Assembly (NCBI GenBank): GCA_031547595.1
Contig: JAVBRU010000023.1
Location: forward strand, 21,470 to 85,469
Source: JAVBRU01 sp031547595
Lineage (GTDB): Bacteria > Bacillota > Clostridia > Christensenellales > Aristaeellaceae
Direction of reading: 5' to 3'
Length of the DNA: 64,000 nucleotides
Part shown: positions 24,589 through 32,212 of the stretch, piece after piece
How positions within the stretch are numbered: the stretch's first letter is position 1
Layout: the number at the start of each line of letters is the position of its first letter
Position numbers and translations under genes: made by a program
Notes under the pieces: model-generated
Databases searched by the model: none
What the model was told of the DNA's origin: nothing
Seen by the model: the letters and a program-made list of their open reading frames with translations, nothing else

Positions 24589-26040
24589 ATGGACAAAACC
24601 AGTCCGCAGAGCCTGGCTTCGCTTCGCAGCGACATCATGGCGGGGGACGCCGCACGCATTGCCAAGCAGCACGAGGGCGGCAAGTACACAGCGCGGGAGC
24701 GCATCAACAAACTGTTCGACGCGGGCAGTTTCGTGGAGACAGACACGTTGAAGCGGGACGCTCACGTGGTGACGGGCTATGGCACGGTGCACGGCCGCGC
24801 AGCCTATTGCTTTGCGCAGGATTTCACTTCCCTGGGCGGGGCAATGACAGCCGCACAGGCAGAAAAAATCCTCAAAGTGCTGCGCATGGCGCAAATGACG
24901 GGTGCGCCCGTGATCGCCCTGTGCGACAGCGCCGGCATGAGCCTTGCGCAGGGTGCTGCTGCAATGGCAGCTTATGCGCAGGTGCTGGGTGCGATGACGC
25001 GCCTGTCTGGCGTATGCCCCCTGCTGTGCTGCATCAGTGGCGAATGCAAGGGCGTGGCCACGCTTCTGTCTCAGGTCTCTGACATCACCATTCAGGTGGA
25101 AAAAGTGGGCGAGCTTTCTGCCCATGCGGCGCTTGTGATGAACGCTGCGCAAAAAAAGTCCCTCACCGCGCAGGAGTTGTTTGGTGCAAAGGCGATGGCC
25201 GCGCAGGGCGCTGTGGCGCTGACTGCCGCCAACGAAGAAGCGGCGATTTCGCTGCTGATCGGGCTGCTTGACATACTGCCCGGCTGCAACGCAGAAGATG
25301 CGCCGCTCAGCGAGGGCGACGACCTTAATCGCCTTGTCGCCGCGAAGGACGCCGCCGATACGCTGCCGCTCGCAGCCGAAATGATGGATGGCGGCCGGTA
25401 TATCGAGCTGTTTGCCGCCTATGGCAAGGCACTGCACACGCTGCTGGGCGTTGTCGGCGGCCGTCCCGTGGGCATTGTGGCCAGCGAGTATGCGTTGGAC
25501 AATGGCCGCTTGGACGTGGATAGCTGCAAGAAGGCCGCGCGGTTTGTGCGTTTTTGCGATTGCTATTCGCTGCCCGTGATCTCCCTGATCCATTCCGACG
25601 GCCTGGCCGTGCCCGCGTTTGAAGCGCAGGCCGCGCAAATGACCGCCGCCGCGCAGCTTTTGTATGCCTATGGCGAGGCCACCTGCCCCAAAGTGGCGGT
25701 GATCACCGGCCATGCCATTGGCGCTGCCTATGTTTCCATGGGCGGCAAAGCCATTGCGGATATCACCTACGCCTGGCCGGATGCCGTGATTGCGCCGCTC
25801 ACGCAGGAGGTCGCCGTGCAAACGCTGAACACTGCCGAGCTTCTGGCAGGCGAAAAGCGCGAAGATCTGGAGGCGAACTACGCCGCCCGTTTTGGTGCCC
25901 TTTCCGCCGCACAGGAAGGCCTGCTGGACGATGTGATCGAGCCTTCACAGACCCGTCAACTCATCATTGCCGCGCTGGAACTGTTGGCGGCCAAGCATGA
26001 TGTGCATCTCCCGCGCAAGCACGGCAACCTGCCGTTGTAA
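24589..26040 (+). CDS. Acyl-CoA carboxyltransferase subunit (MmdA/12S type)
   Basis: A carboxyl transferase of 483 residues with the two crotonase-like halves of the PCC-beta/MmdA family. Markers are KYTARERINKLFDAGSFVE near residues 32-50, SLGGAMTAAQAEKI, and the C-terminal half AAQLLYAYGEATCPKVAVITGHAIGAAYVSMGGK. In methylmalonyl-CoA or glutaconyl-CoA decarboxylases this subunit moves CO2 from the acyl-CoA to biotin. It is shorter than the usual about 510 residues and the acyl-CoA loops diverge, so the substrate is open. First gene of a five-gene operon with OadG-, biotin carrier-, OadB- and OadA-like proteins. Confidence 0.9.
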   Translation: MDKTSPQSLASLRSDIMAGDAARIAKQHEGGKYTARERINKLFDAGSFVETDTLKRDAHVVTGYGTVHGRAAYCFAQDFTSLGGAMTAAQAEKILKVLRMAQMTGAPVIALCDSAGMSLAQGAAAMAAYAQVLGAMTRLSGVCPLLCCISGECKGVATLLSQVSDITIQVEKVGELSAHAALVMNAAQKKSLTAQELFGAKAMAAQGAVALTAANEEAAISLLIGLLDILPGCNAEDAPLSEGDDLNRLVAAKDAADTLPLAAEMMDGGRYIELFAAYGKALHTLLGVVGGRPVGIVASEYALDNGRLDVDSCKKAARFVRFCDCYSLPVISLIHSDGLAVPAFEAQAAQMTAAAQLLYAYGEATCPKVAVITGHAIGAAYVSMGGKAIADITYAWPDAVIAPLTQEVAVQTLNTAELLAGEKREDLEANYAARFGALSAAQEGLLDDVIEPSQTRQLIIAALELLAAKHDVHLPRKHGNLPL

Positions 26041-26052
26041 AGGAGGGAACGC

Positions 26053-26409
26053 ATGGATAAGTTGATCGCAGGCTTGTCTACCGCCGCCATTGGCATGATC
26101 GTGGTTTTCGTAGGCCTGGCCATATTGATTTTCTTTTTGACGTTGATGAACATCATTTCTCAGCGTGCCGCCAAGAAGACTGCCATACCTTCCTCTGATA
26201 AAGTGCCCGAACCGGAAGTGGCTTATGAAGAAGAGGAAGCACAGGAGGACGACGGCGCCTTGAGCGCCGTTCTCACCGCCGCCATTGCCGCCGTGTGGGA
26301 AGGCGCAGCGCCCGAGGGCGGTTTCGTGGTACGCCGCGTGCGCCGCATCAGCAACGCGCCTGCTTGGCAGCGCTCCGCCCGGGAAGAGCAAATGTATAGC
26401 CGGATGTAA
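26053..26409 (+). CDS. OadG/MmdD-type small membrane subunit of Na+ decarboxylase
   Basis: The 118-residue protein has one N-terminal membrane helix (AAIGMIVVFVGLAILIFFLTLMNIIS), then an acidic linker and a basic tail (VVRRVRRISNAPAW). This is the shape of the OadG/delta subunits that hold the carboxyltransferase to the membrane pump. GGAGGGAACGC precedes the ATG. It lies between carboxyltransferase and biotin carrier genes, as in mmd operons. Confidence 0.88.
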   Translation: MDKLIAGLSTAAIGMIVVFVGLAILIFFLTLMNIISQRAAKKTAIPSSDKVPEPEVAYEEEEAQEDDGALSAVLTAAIAAVWEGAAPEGGFVVRRVRRISNAPAWQRSAREEQMYSRM

Positions 26410-26440
26410 TGTCCAGAATTTGAAGGGAGATATCTATCCT

Positions 26441-26839
26441 ATGCGTAAGTTCAATATCGCCGTCAACGGTGTTTCCTACGAAGTAGAAGTCGAAGAAGTG
26501 GGCGTTGCTACTGCTGCCGCCCCTGTTGCCGCTGCCCCCGCCGCGCCTGTTGCGCCTGTGGCCGCACCCGCGCCCAAGCCCGCCGCAGCCAAGCCCGCTG
26601 CCCCCAAGGCCGCGCCTGTTGCCGGCGGCACCAAGATCAATTCCCCCATGCCTGGCACCATTTTGCAGGTCAAAGTGGCCCCCGGCGACAAGGTGAAGAA
26701 GGGCGATATCCTGCTGATCCTGGAAGCCATGAAGATGGAAAACGAAATCGTATCGCCTGTGGACGCAGTCGTGGCGCAGGTTGTTGTGCAAAAGGGCGCT
26801 TCCGTCAACTCCGGCGATGCGCTGGTGGTGCTCAACTAA
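26441..26839 (+). CDS. Biotin carboxyl carrier protein of the decarboxylase
   Basis: The 132-residue protein has a short N-terminal strand region (MRKFNIAVNGVSYEVEVEEV) and an Ala/Pro-rich flexible linker (about 25-65). A biotinyl domain follows with the EAMKMEN motif; Lys98 is the expected biotinylation site. It carries CO2 between carboxyltransferase and the membrane subunit. The ATG at 26441 follows AAGGGAGA. A longer in-frame extension overlaps the previous gene and is rejected. Confidence 0.95.
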   Translation: MRKFNIAVNGVSYEVEVEEVGVATAAAPVAAAPAAPVAPVAAPAPKPAAAKPAAPKAAPVAGGTKINSPMPGTILQVKVAPGDKVKKGDILLILEAMKMENEIVSPVDAVVAQVVVQKGASVNSGDALVVLN

Positions 26840-26862
26840 AATCATAAGATTCGGAAGGTGAA

Positions 26863-28263
26863 GTGAATCAAGTGGAAGGAAATCTTGGCATCTTAGATAC
26901 TTTGACGAATCTGGTCAACGAATCGGGCATCAAGAACTTGATGGAAAATCCCATGCCGTTGATTATGATTGTCGTGGCATGTATCTTGCTATATCTTGCG
27001 ATCAAGAAAAAGTATGAGCCGCTGCTGCTGCTTCCCATTGCGTTTGGCATGCTGCTTGTCAACCTGCCGCTGGGCGGGCTGATGGACGCGCCCAAGAATG
27101 TCATCAACATGGACGAATATTATCACGGCAAGCAAGGCACCGCCATCGTGTTGACCGACGAAAATGCGTATCAGTTTGTCAGCTCCTTGGTACTGGAAGG
27201 CGACACGCTGCTCAAAAAAGAGGCCACCGCCTTTGACGAGGTGGGCGAGGCGACAGCTTATGCCTATTATGTGACCGACGCCGAGGGGAATACCCTGTAC
27301 ACACTCTCTGGCATGACGGTATACCAGCATGTGGAATCGGCGGGCGGCCTGTTCTATTACTTATACCAGGGCGTGAAGCTGGGCATCTATCCCTCGCTGA
27401 TCTTCCTGGGCGTGGGCGCGATGACGGACTTTGGCCCGTTGATTGCCAACCCCAAATCCCTGCTGATGGGTGCTGCGGCGCAGCTGGGTATCTTTGCGAC
27501 ATTTATTGTTTGTTATGCACTCTTGGGCTTCACACCGCAGGAGGCGGCATCCACCGGCATCATCGGCGGTGCCGACGGGCCAACGGCTATCTGGCTGACG
27601 GGTAAGCTGGCGCCGCACCTGCTGGGCCCCATCGCGGTGGCGGCATACAGCTATATGGCGCTGGTGCCGGTCATTCAGCCGCCCATCATGCGCGCGCTCA
27701 CCACCAAGAAAGAGCGCGAGATCGTGATGGAGCAGCTGCGCCCCGTCAGCAAGACCGAAAAAATCATTTTCCCCATCCTCGTCACCATCCTGGTCGCCCT
27801 GTTGCTGCCCTCGGCCACGCCGCTGGTGGGCATGCTGATGCTGGGCAACCTGATGCGGGAGTCCTTTGTGGTGGACCGCCTGTCTACCACCGCGCAGAAC
27901 GACCTGATGAACATCGTCACCATTTTTCTGGGCGTCACGGTCGGCGCGACGGCCAATGCCGAAACCTTCCTCAAGCTGCAAACGCTGGAGATTATCGTGG
28001 TAGGCGTGGTGGCATTTGGCGTGGGCACCGCCGGCGGCGTGCTGCTGGCGAAGCTGATGAACAAGCTGTCCGGCGGCAAGATCAACCCGCTGATTGGCTC
28101 CGCAGGCGTGTCCGCCGTGCCGATGGCGGCGCGCGTGTCGCAGGTGGAGGGGCAAAAGGCCAATCCCGGCAACTTCCTGCTCATGCATGCGATGGGCCCC
28201 AACGTGGCGGGTGTTATTGGCTCCGCTATCGCGGCCGGTGTGCTGCTGAGCATGTTTGGTTAA
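26863..28263 (+). CDS. Sodium ion-translocating decarboxylase beta subunit (OadB/MmdB)
   Basis: A polytopic protein of 466 residues that decarboxylates carboxybiotin and exports Na+. Family segments are GVGAMTDFGPLIANPKS, GIIGGADGPTAIWLT and MLGNLMRES, with the C-terminal GSAGVSAVPMAARVSQ. About 10 spans are predicted by eye. An insert near residues 85-160 (YHGKQGTAIVLTDENAYQF...YTLSGMTVYQHVE) is longer than in classical OadB, and it would be extracytoplasmic. The start is GTG 26863 after GGAAGGTGA. It overlaps no gene and is followed by the 5S-type subunit. Confidence 0.95.
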   Translation: MNQVEGNLGILDTLTNLVNESGIKNLMENPMPLIMIVVACILLYLAIKKKYEPLLLLPIAFGMLLVNLPLGGLMDAPKNVINMDEYYHGKQGTAIVLTDENAYQFVSSLVLEGDTLLKKEATAFDEVGEATAYAYYVTDAEGNTLYTLSGMTVYQHVESAGGLFYYLYQGVKLGIYPSLIFLGVGAMTDFGPLIANPKSLLMGAAAQLGIFATFIVCYALLGFTPQEAASTGIIGGADGPTAIWLTGKLAPHLLGPIAVAAYSYMALVPVIQPPIMRALTTKKEREIVMEQLRPVSKTEKIIFPILVTILVALLLPSATPLVGMLMLGNLMRESFVVDRLSTTAQNDLMNIVTIFLGVTVGATANAETFLKLQTLEIIVVGVVAFGVGTAGGVLLAKLMNKLSGGKINPLIGSAGVSAVPMAARVSQVEGQKANPGNFLLMHAMGPNVAGVIGSAIAAGVLLSMFG

Positions 28264-28279
28264 GGAGGAACAGATTGAT

Positions 28280-29677
28280 ATGCCCAAAGTATTGATTACG
28301 GATACCATCCTGCGCGATGCGCACCAGTCCCAGGCCGCCACGCGCATGCGCCTGGACGAAATGCTGCCGGCCTGTGAGAAGCTGGACAAAGTGGGCTATT
28401 ACTCCCTGGAGTGCTGGGGCGGCGCCACCTTTGACAGCTGCCTGCGCTTCCTGAACGAAGACCCGTGGGAGCGGCTGCGCCAGCTTCGCAAGCACCTGCC
28501 CAACACCAAGCTGCAAATGCTGCTGCGCGGCCAGAACATCCTGGGCTACAAGCATTATGCCGACGACGTGGTGGAGTACTTTGTCAAAAAGTCCATCGAC
28601 AACGGCATTGACATCATCCGCACGTTTGACGCGCTGAACGACCTGCGCAACATGCAGACCGCCGTTAAGGCCACCAAGCAGTACGGCGGCATTGCCGAAG
28701 TGGCGATGAGCTATACTTCGTCTCCCGTGCATACCGAAGAATACTTCGTCAAGCTCGCCCAGCAGATCGAGGAAATGGGCGCGGACATCATCTGCATCAA
28801 GGACATGGCCAACCTGCTCTTGCCCTATGACGCGTATTCCCTCATCAAAAAGCTGAAGGCCAACACCAAGCTGCCCATCGTACTTCACACCCACAACACC
28901 TCCGGCACCGGCGATATGACGCTGCTCAAGGCCATCGAGGCGGGTGTGGACATCGTGGACACAGCCCTGTCGCCCCTTGGCAATGGCACGGCGCAGCCCG
29001 CTACCGAGGCGCTGGTGGCTACCCTCAAGGGTACTGAGTATGATACCGGCCTCGACCTTGGCATTCTGGCCGATCTGGCCTCCTACTTCCGCACCGTGGC
29101 AGACCGCCTCACCAAGGACGGCTGGCGCGATCCCGCCGTGCTCGGCGTAGATGTGAACACGCTGCTCTATCAGGTGCCGGGCGGCATGCTCTCTAACCTG
29201 ATTGGCCAGCTCAAGCAAGCGGGCAAGATGGATCAGTTCTACGAAGTGCTGGCCGAAGTGCCGCGCGTGCGTGAAGAATTCGGCTATCCGCCCCTTGTGA
29301 CCCCGACCTCCCAGATTGTGGGCACCCAGGCTGTAATGAACATCATTGGCGGCGAGCGCTACAAGATGGTCACCAAGGAATCCAAGGGCCTCATGCGCGG
29401 CGAGTATGGCCGCCTGCCCGCGCCTGTCAACGAGAAGGTGCGCAAGCAGATCATTGGCGACGATAAGGTGATTACCCACCGCCCGGCGGATGATATCAAG
29501 CCGGAGCTTGAGAACTACCGCAAGGAAATCCGTCAGTATGCCCAGCAGGACGAGGATGTGCTCAGCTACGCGCTCTTCCCGCAGGTGGCGACCAAGTTCT
29601 TCGAGCAGCGCCAGGCGGAGCAGCTGAAGGCGGACCCGACGCAGTATAACAAAGAAAATGGGACAATGCCTGTGTAA
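28280..29677 (+). CDS. Oxaloacetate decarboxylase alpha/transcarboxylase 5S-type carboxyltransferase
   Basis: The ATG at 28280 follows AAGGAGG. The 465-residue product has the HMGL-like TIM barrel with TDTILRDAHQSQAATRM, LRGQNILGYKHYADDVVEYF, IKDMANLLLPYDA (metal and Lys region) and LHTHNTSGTGDM. It then has the PYC_OADA tail (VPGGMLSNLIGQLKQAG). The C-terminal biotin domain of OadA is absent, so it must use the separate carrier encoded upstream. It moves CO2 between pyruvate/oxaloacetate and biotin. Last gene of the operon. Confidence 0.95.
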   Translation: MPKVLITDTILRDAHQSQAATRMRLDEMLPACEKLDKVGYYSLECWGGATFDSCLRFLNEDPWERLRQLRKHLPNTKLQMLLRGQNILGYKHYADDVVEYFVKKSIDNGIDIIRTFDALNDLRNMQTAVKATKQYGGIAEVAMSYTSSPVHTEEYFVKLAQQIEEMGADIICIKDMANLLLPYDAYSLIKKLKANTKLPIVLHTHNTSGTGDMTLLKAIEAGVDIVDTALSPLGNGTAQPATEALVATLKGTEYDTGLDLGILADLASYFRTVADRLTKDGWRDPAVLGVDVNTLLYQVPGGMLSNLIGQLKQAGKMDQFYEVLAEVPRVREEFGYPPLVTPTSQIVGTQAVMNIIGGERYKMVTKESKGLMRGEYGRLPAPVNEKVRKQIIGDDKVITHRPADDIKPELENYRKEIRQYAQQDEDVLSYALFPQVATKFFEQRQAEQLKADPTQYNKENGTMPV

Positions 29678-29710
29678 GGGATGACGGAGCAGGGGAGGGG
29701 GACGGGGAAC

Positions 29711-29777
29711 GACGGAGCAGGGGCTGCGCGCCCCTGTACCCCCGCCAGGGGGATCATCCCCCTGGACCCGCACTTTT
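29711..29777. repeat. GC-rich extragenic palindromic repeat, copy B
   Basis: Matches 7606-7675. It contains two hairpins: AGGGGC/GCCCCT (29719-29735), and a perfect CCAGGGGGAT/ATCCCCCTGG palindrome around a single C (29745-29765). Confidence 0.65.
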
Positions 29778-29815
29778 GTGCCCTTTGATGATGCTTGAGA
29801 GCATGCACGGGAACG

Positions 29816-29876
29816 AAAAAGGCCACATTTGACCTTGGAAATGCAAGCATTTCACGGCCATCTGTGGCTCTTTTTC
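29816..29876 (+). terminator. Compound hairpin terminator of the decarboxylase operon
   Basis: GCCACA (29822-29827) pairs with TGTGGC (29863-29868), enclosing a perfect GAAATGC-AA-GCATTTC hairpin (29838-29853). CTCTTTTTC follows. Confidence 0.65.
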
Positions 29877-29878
29877 TG

Positions 29879-30113
29879 TCATCCGTTATACGGCTGACCA
29901 GTGGCGCTTGCGCCACTGCCCGCACACCTGTGTTGCGGCGGGCTACGCGTGGGAGGCGATTGTCATTCAACGTGCAATGTGGGTTTTGAGGTGATTCTTT
30001 TTAGTTTGAGGGTACGGGGGGAATGCTGCGAGGTCGGTGCTCTTGCACTAAAAGGAATGCTGCGCACCTAATGCCCGCGTCCCCATGAAAACAATTGCGC
30101 ACCACCCATTCCC
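29879..30113. other. Intergenic DNA with an isolated palindrome
   Basis: No gene is supported. CAGTGGCGC-TT-GCGCCACTG (29899-29918) is a perfect 9-bp hairpin without a T-run. The short phrase GGAATGCTGCG occurs twice (near 30019 and 30055). Otherwise nothing is recognised. Confidence 0.5.
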
Positions 30114-31316
30114 TCACTGAATCACAATATCCCACTCCGGATGTTCGCCACTGATGGTATACACCGGACGCAGCACCAGTGAGCTATAGCTTTCCTGGCT
30201 GTTAAATTTCAACGACCATAGGACAGACCCCTCTTTGCCTGAATCCCAGTCTGAATAATGCGACCACGGCTCATATTTCTGTCCGTCAGCATACAAATTA
30301 AATTTGTACAGTCCATCAAAATCAGGGCCCGACCATTCCTCCAATGTGTATTGGATTTCCGTTACCACCCCCACCCGGACGATCAATGGCGATATCCATA
30401 CAGTAGCCTGCGTGTTGTTCTCATCCACCAAGCCCGCCCCTTGCAGTATCTCGGCGTTTGCACCTCGCGGTATGGTGTAGTCCAGGAAGTGGGCAGTCAT
30501 AGGCTTGTATTGCTTAAAATAGGTGCCTGTTTCATCGATATAGCATATGTAGGCACAGCGTCTTAACATAAAAGACAGAGCCAGAGAATCATCCTTATTA
30601 CTTGAACCATAGAATGTTGTGCCAAAGAAGCCTAGCAGATCACCATGATCAAGCCGCTTGGTGGTGTTGAGATTTCCTGTTATCACGCTGTTTTTTGAGT
30701 AAAACGCAGGGTAAATATACTGCACATGGTAAGTGAATAGGGCTTTTCCGGTCTCGGCCAATTGACTTTGCAGCAGGGCATAGTCGCTTGGCTGCAGCCA
30801 TTGCTCCCACTTAGCCAACAACGCGCGTTCCTCAACCGGCAGTATATCCCAGTGCATGCCCTCAGCATTTTGAACAGCCATGAATTCTGCCTTTGCAAAG
30901 CACGGTGCCAGTTTATAAGCCACATACAGCGAATCGCCGTCATAATAGCTTTGCGTCATCGAAAATACAATTGCATCAAAGCCATTGGCATCTGCCGCTA
31001 TCTCATAGTCCATTGAATGCGGCGTTGCCATGCTGTCCATTTTCAGCAGCCGATCGACTATTCTTTCGCCATTCAGCTGCCAATAGACGAAGTGTGTCTC
31101 ATCCGCCAGTTGCCCAAACACCCCCAGATCTGCCGCAATGGCCATTCCGATGGCCAGCACAATCAGCACAATCACACATACCAGCATGGCCGATAGTTTC
31201 TTTTTCATTTTCACTTCTCCTTCTGCCGTCAAGCGGTGGAGGAGGGCATCGCAGCGCACGGCGAGGCCATCCGGCAGCGGCGCTTGCTCTAAGCGGATGC
31301 GTTCTTCAGGCTTCAT
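30114..31316 (-). CDS. Membrane protein, probable anti-sigma factor
   Basis: The N-terminal 30 residues are cytosolic, and one membrane helix follows (LSAMLVCVIVLIVLAIGMAIAADLGVFG, about 42-68). About 330 residues are then predicted outside the cell, in a DUF4179-like layout. The start overlaps the end of the ECF sigma gene by 4 bases (ATGA), the usual coupling of sigma and anti-sigma. The extracytoplasmic region has no family that I recognise, but is rich in Tyr/Trp and beta-prone. Regulation of the sigma factor is inferred from the gene pair. Confidence 0.7.
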   Translation of the reverse strand: MKPEERIRLEQAPLPDGLAVRCDALLHRLTAEGEVKMKKKLSAMLVCVIVLIVLAIGMAIAADLGVFGQLADETHFVYWQLNGERIVDRLLKMDSMATPHSMDYEIAADANGFDAIVFSMTQSYYDGDSLYVAYKLAPCFAKAEFMAVQNAEGMHWDILPVEERALLAKWEQWLQPSDYALLQSQLAETGKALFTYHVQYIYPAFYSKNSVITGNLNTTKRLDHGDLLGFFGTTFYGSSNKDDSLALSFMLRRCAYICYIDETGTYFKQYKPMTAHFLDYTIPRGANAEILQGAGLVDENNTQATVWISPLIVRVGVVTEIQYTLEEWSGPDFDGLYKFNLYADGQKYEPWSHYSDWDSGKEGSVLWSLKFNSQESYSSLVLRPVYTISGEHPEWDIVIQ

Positions 31317-31795
31317 CGTGCACCCTCCTTTTCCATCTGTTCACGGAGCATCTTTTGCCCCCTTGTCAGTCTTGTGGATACCGTCCCTTGCGGGATGCGC
31401 AGCGCTTTTGAAATATCCTTGATGGGCATGCCCTCGCCATAGCGAAGCTGCAGCACCACACGAAGGTTGAGCGGAAGCTGATGGATATACACCCAAATGG
31501 GCGTTTCATCCGGCGCTGTGGCCGTGTTTTCGTTTAGTTCGGCAACAGTTTCCTTTTTGCGCTTGCGCAGTGTCGCATGGCACGCGTTCACCGTCACCTG
31601 CATCAGATAAGGCTTGATGGCATTCCAATCGCGGATGCGCCGCGCTGCCTGGTAGGTGAGGAGTATGGCGGCAGAAGCGGCATCCTCGGCATCAGCGGCA
31701 TTTCTTAGCATGGTATAGGCCAGGCGGTACATGGCGGCATGGTGCGCCTGAATGGCAGCCGTAAACAGCGCATCCAACCGTTCTTTTTCGTCCAT
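31313..31795 (-). CDS. ECF RNA polymerase sigma factor
   Basis: The ATG at 31795 (MDEKERLDALF) follows GAGGCGAGGG; the longer frame upstream is not needed. The 160-residue protein has region 2 (MYRLAYTMLRNAADAEDAASAAILLTYQAARRI) and region 4 (LPLNLRVVLQLRYGEGMPIKDISKALRIPQGTVSTRLTRGQKML). It overlaps the downstream anti-sigma gene. A perfect 14-bp palindrome lies 26 bases ahead of the start (31821-31834). Confidence 0.92.
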   Translation of the reverse strand: MDEKERLDALFTAAIQAHHAAMYRLAYTMLRNAADAEDAASAAILLTYQAARRIRDWNAIKPYLMQVTVNACHATLRKRKKETVAELNENTATAPDETPIWVYIHQLPLNLRVVLQLRYGEGMPIKDISKALRIPQGTVSTRLTRGQKMLREQMEKEGAR

Positions 31796-31820
31796 GCCCT
31801 CGCCTCTGCTTTCTATGTGC

Positions 31821-31834
31821 TGTATTGCAATACA
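31821..31834. promoter_or_regulatory. 14-bp perfect palindrome before the ECF sigma gene
   Basis: TGTATTGCAATACA is self-complementary over its whole length, a possible operator between the sigma promoter and start codon. The binding protein is unknown. Confidence 0.4.
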
Positions 31835-31949
31835 ACTATAAGAGTCAGTAATGTGGCAATTTTCTTTATCATACGAAAAAAAGTTTGTCCTGTCCATAGA
31901 TATGAAGATATTACAAAACAATTAATTGCAAAAACAGCCGGGTGAAACG

Positions 31950-31978
31950 TTGACAGGCACCCGTTTGCGCGATATACT
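31950..31978 (+). promoter_or_regulatory. Promoter of the mgtE leader transcript
   Basis: TTGACA (31950-31955) and TATACT (31973-31978) are 17 bp apart, about 235 bases before the start codon, implying a long leader. Confidence 0.8.
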
Positions 31979-32007
31979 CTATGTTATCCATGATATTTTA
32001 TCTACAA

Positions 32008-32146
32008 GGGAGGTGACTGTCGATGGGCGACGGCGAGAGATGTCAGCCAAGTGAAGGCGTGCCTCGATCGTGTGCGATCAAGCGCCTATCGGCGCGTCGC
32101 TGACTGAATCGGGCCACCCACCGCTAACATCGCTAAACGTCGGCCG
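32008..32146 (+). ncRNA. Structured leader RNA of mgtE, possible M-box-like Mg2+ riboswitch
   Basis: The leader begins with AGGGAGGTGAC and holds GGCGAGAGATGTCAGCCAA. It also has a perfect GATCG-TGTG-CGATC hairpin in a GGCG/CGCC stem, and CCACCGCTAACATCGCTAAACG. The mutually exclusive pairs GCGACG/CGTCGC and GTCAGC/GCTGAC overlap. Position before mgtE and a terminator (32147-32181) suggest a Mg2+ sensor. Only fragments resemble the M-box consensus, so the class is uncertain. Confidence 0.45.
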
Positions 32147-32181
32147 GCACTTGCTGTGGTATGCTGCAAGGTGCTGTTTTT
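32147..32181 (+). terminator. Leader terminator ahead of mgtE
   Basis: GCACTTGC and GCAAGGTGC pair (one bulge) across an 11-base loop, followed by TGTTTTTG. It lies between the structured leader and the start codon, as an attenuator would. Confidence 0.7.
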
Positions 32182-32212
32182 GCGCGTTTTTAGCATAATA
32201 GAGGAGAGAGGG

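Noticed and set aside
24568..25821. 417-residue minus-strand frame
   Set aside because: Mirror of the carboxyltransferase gene.
28226..29773. 515-residue minus-strand frame
   Set aside because: Antisense to the OadA-like gene; its composition reflects the codon pattern of the real gene.
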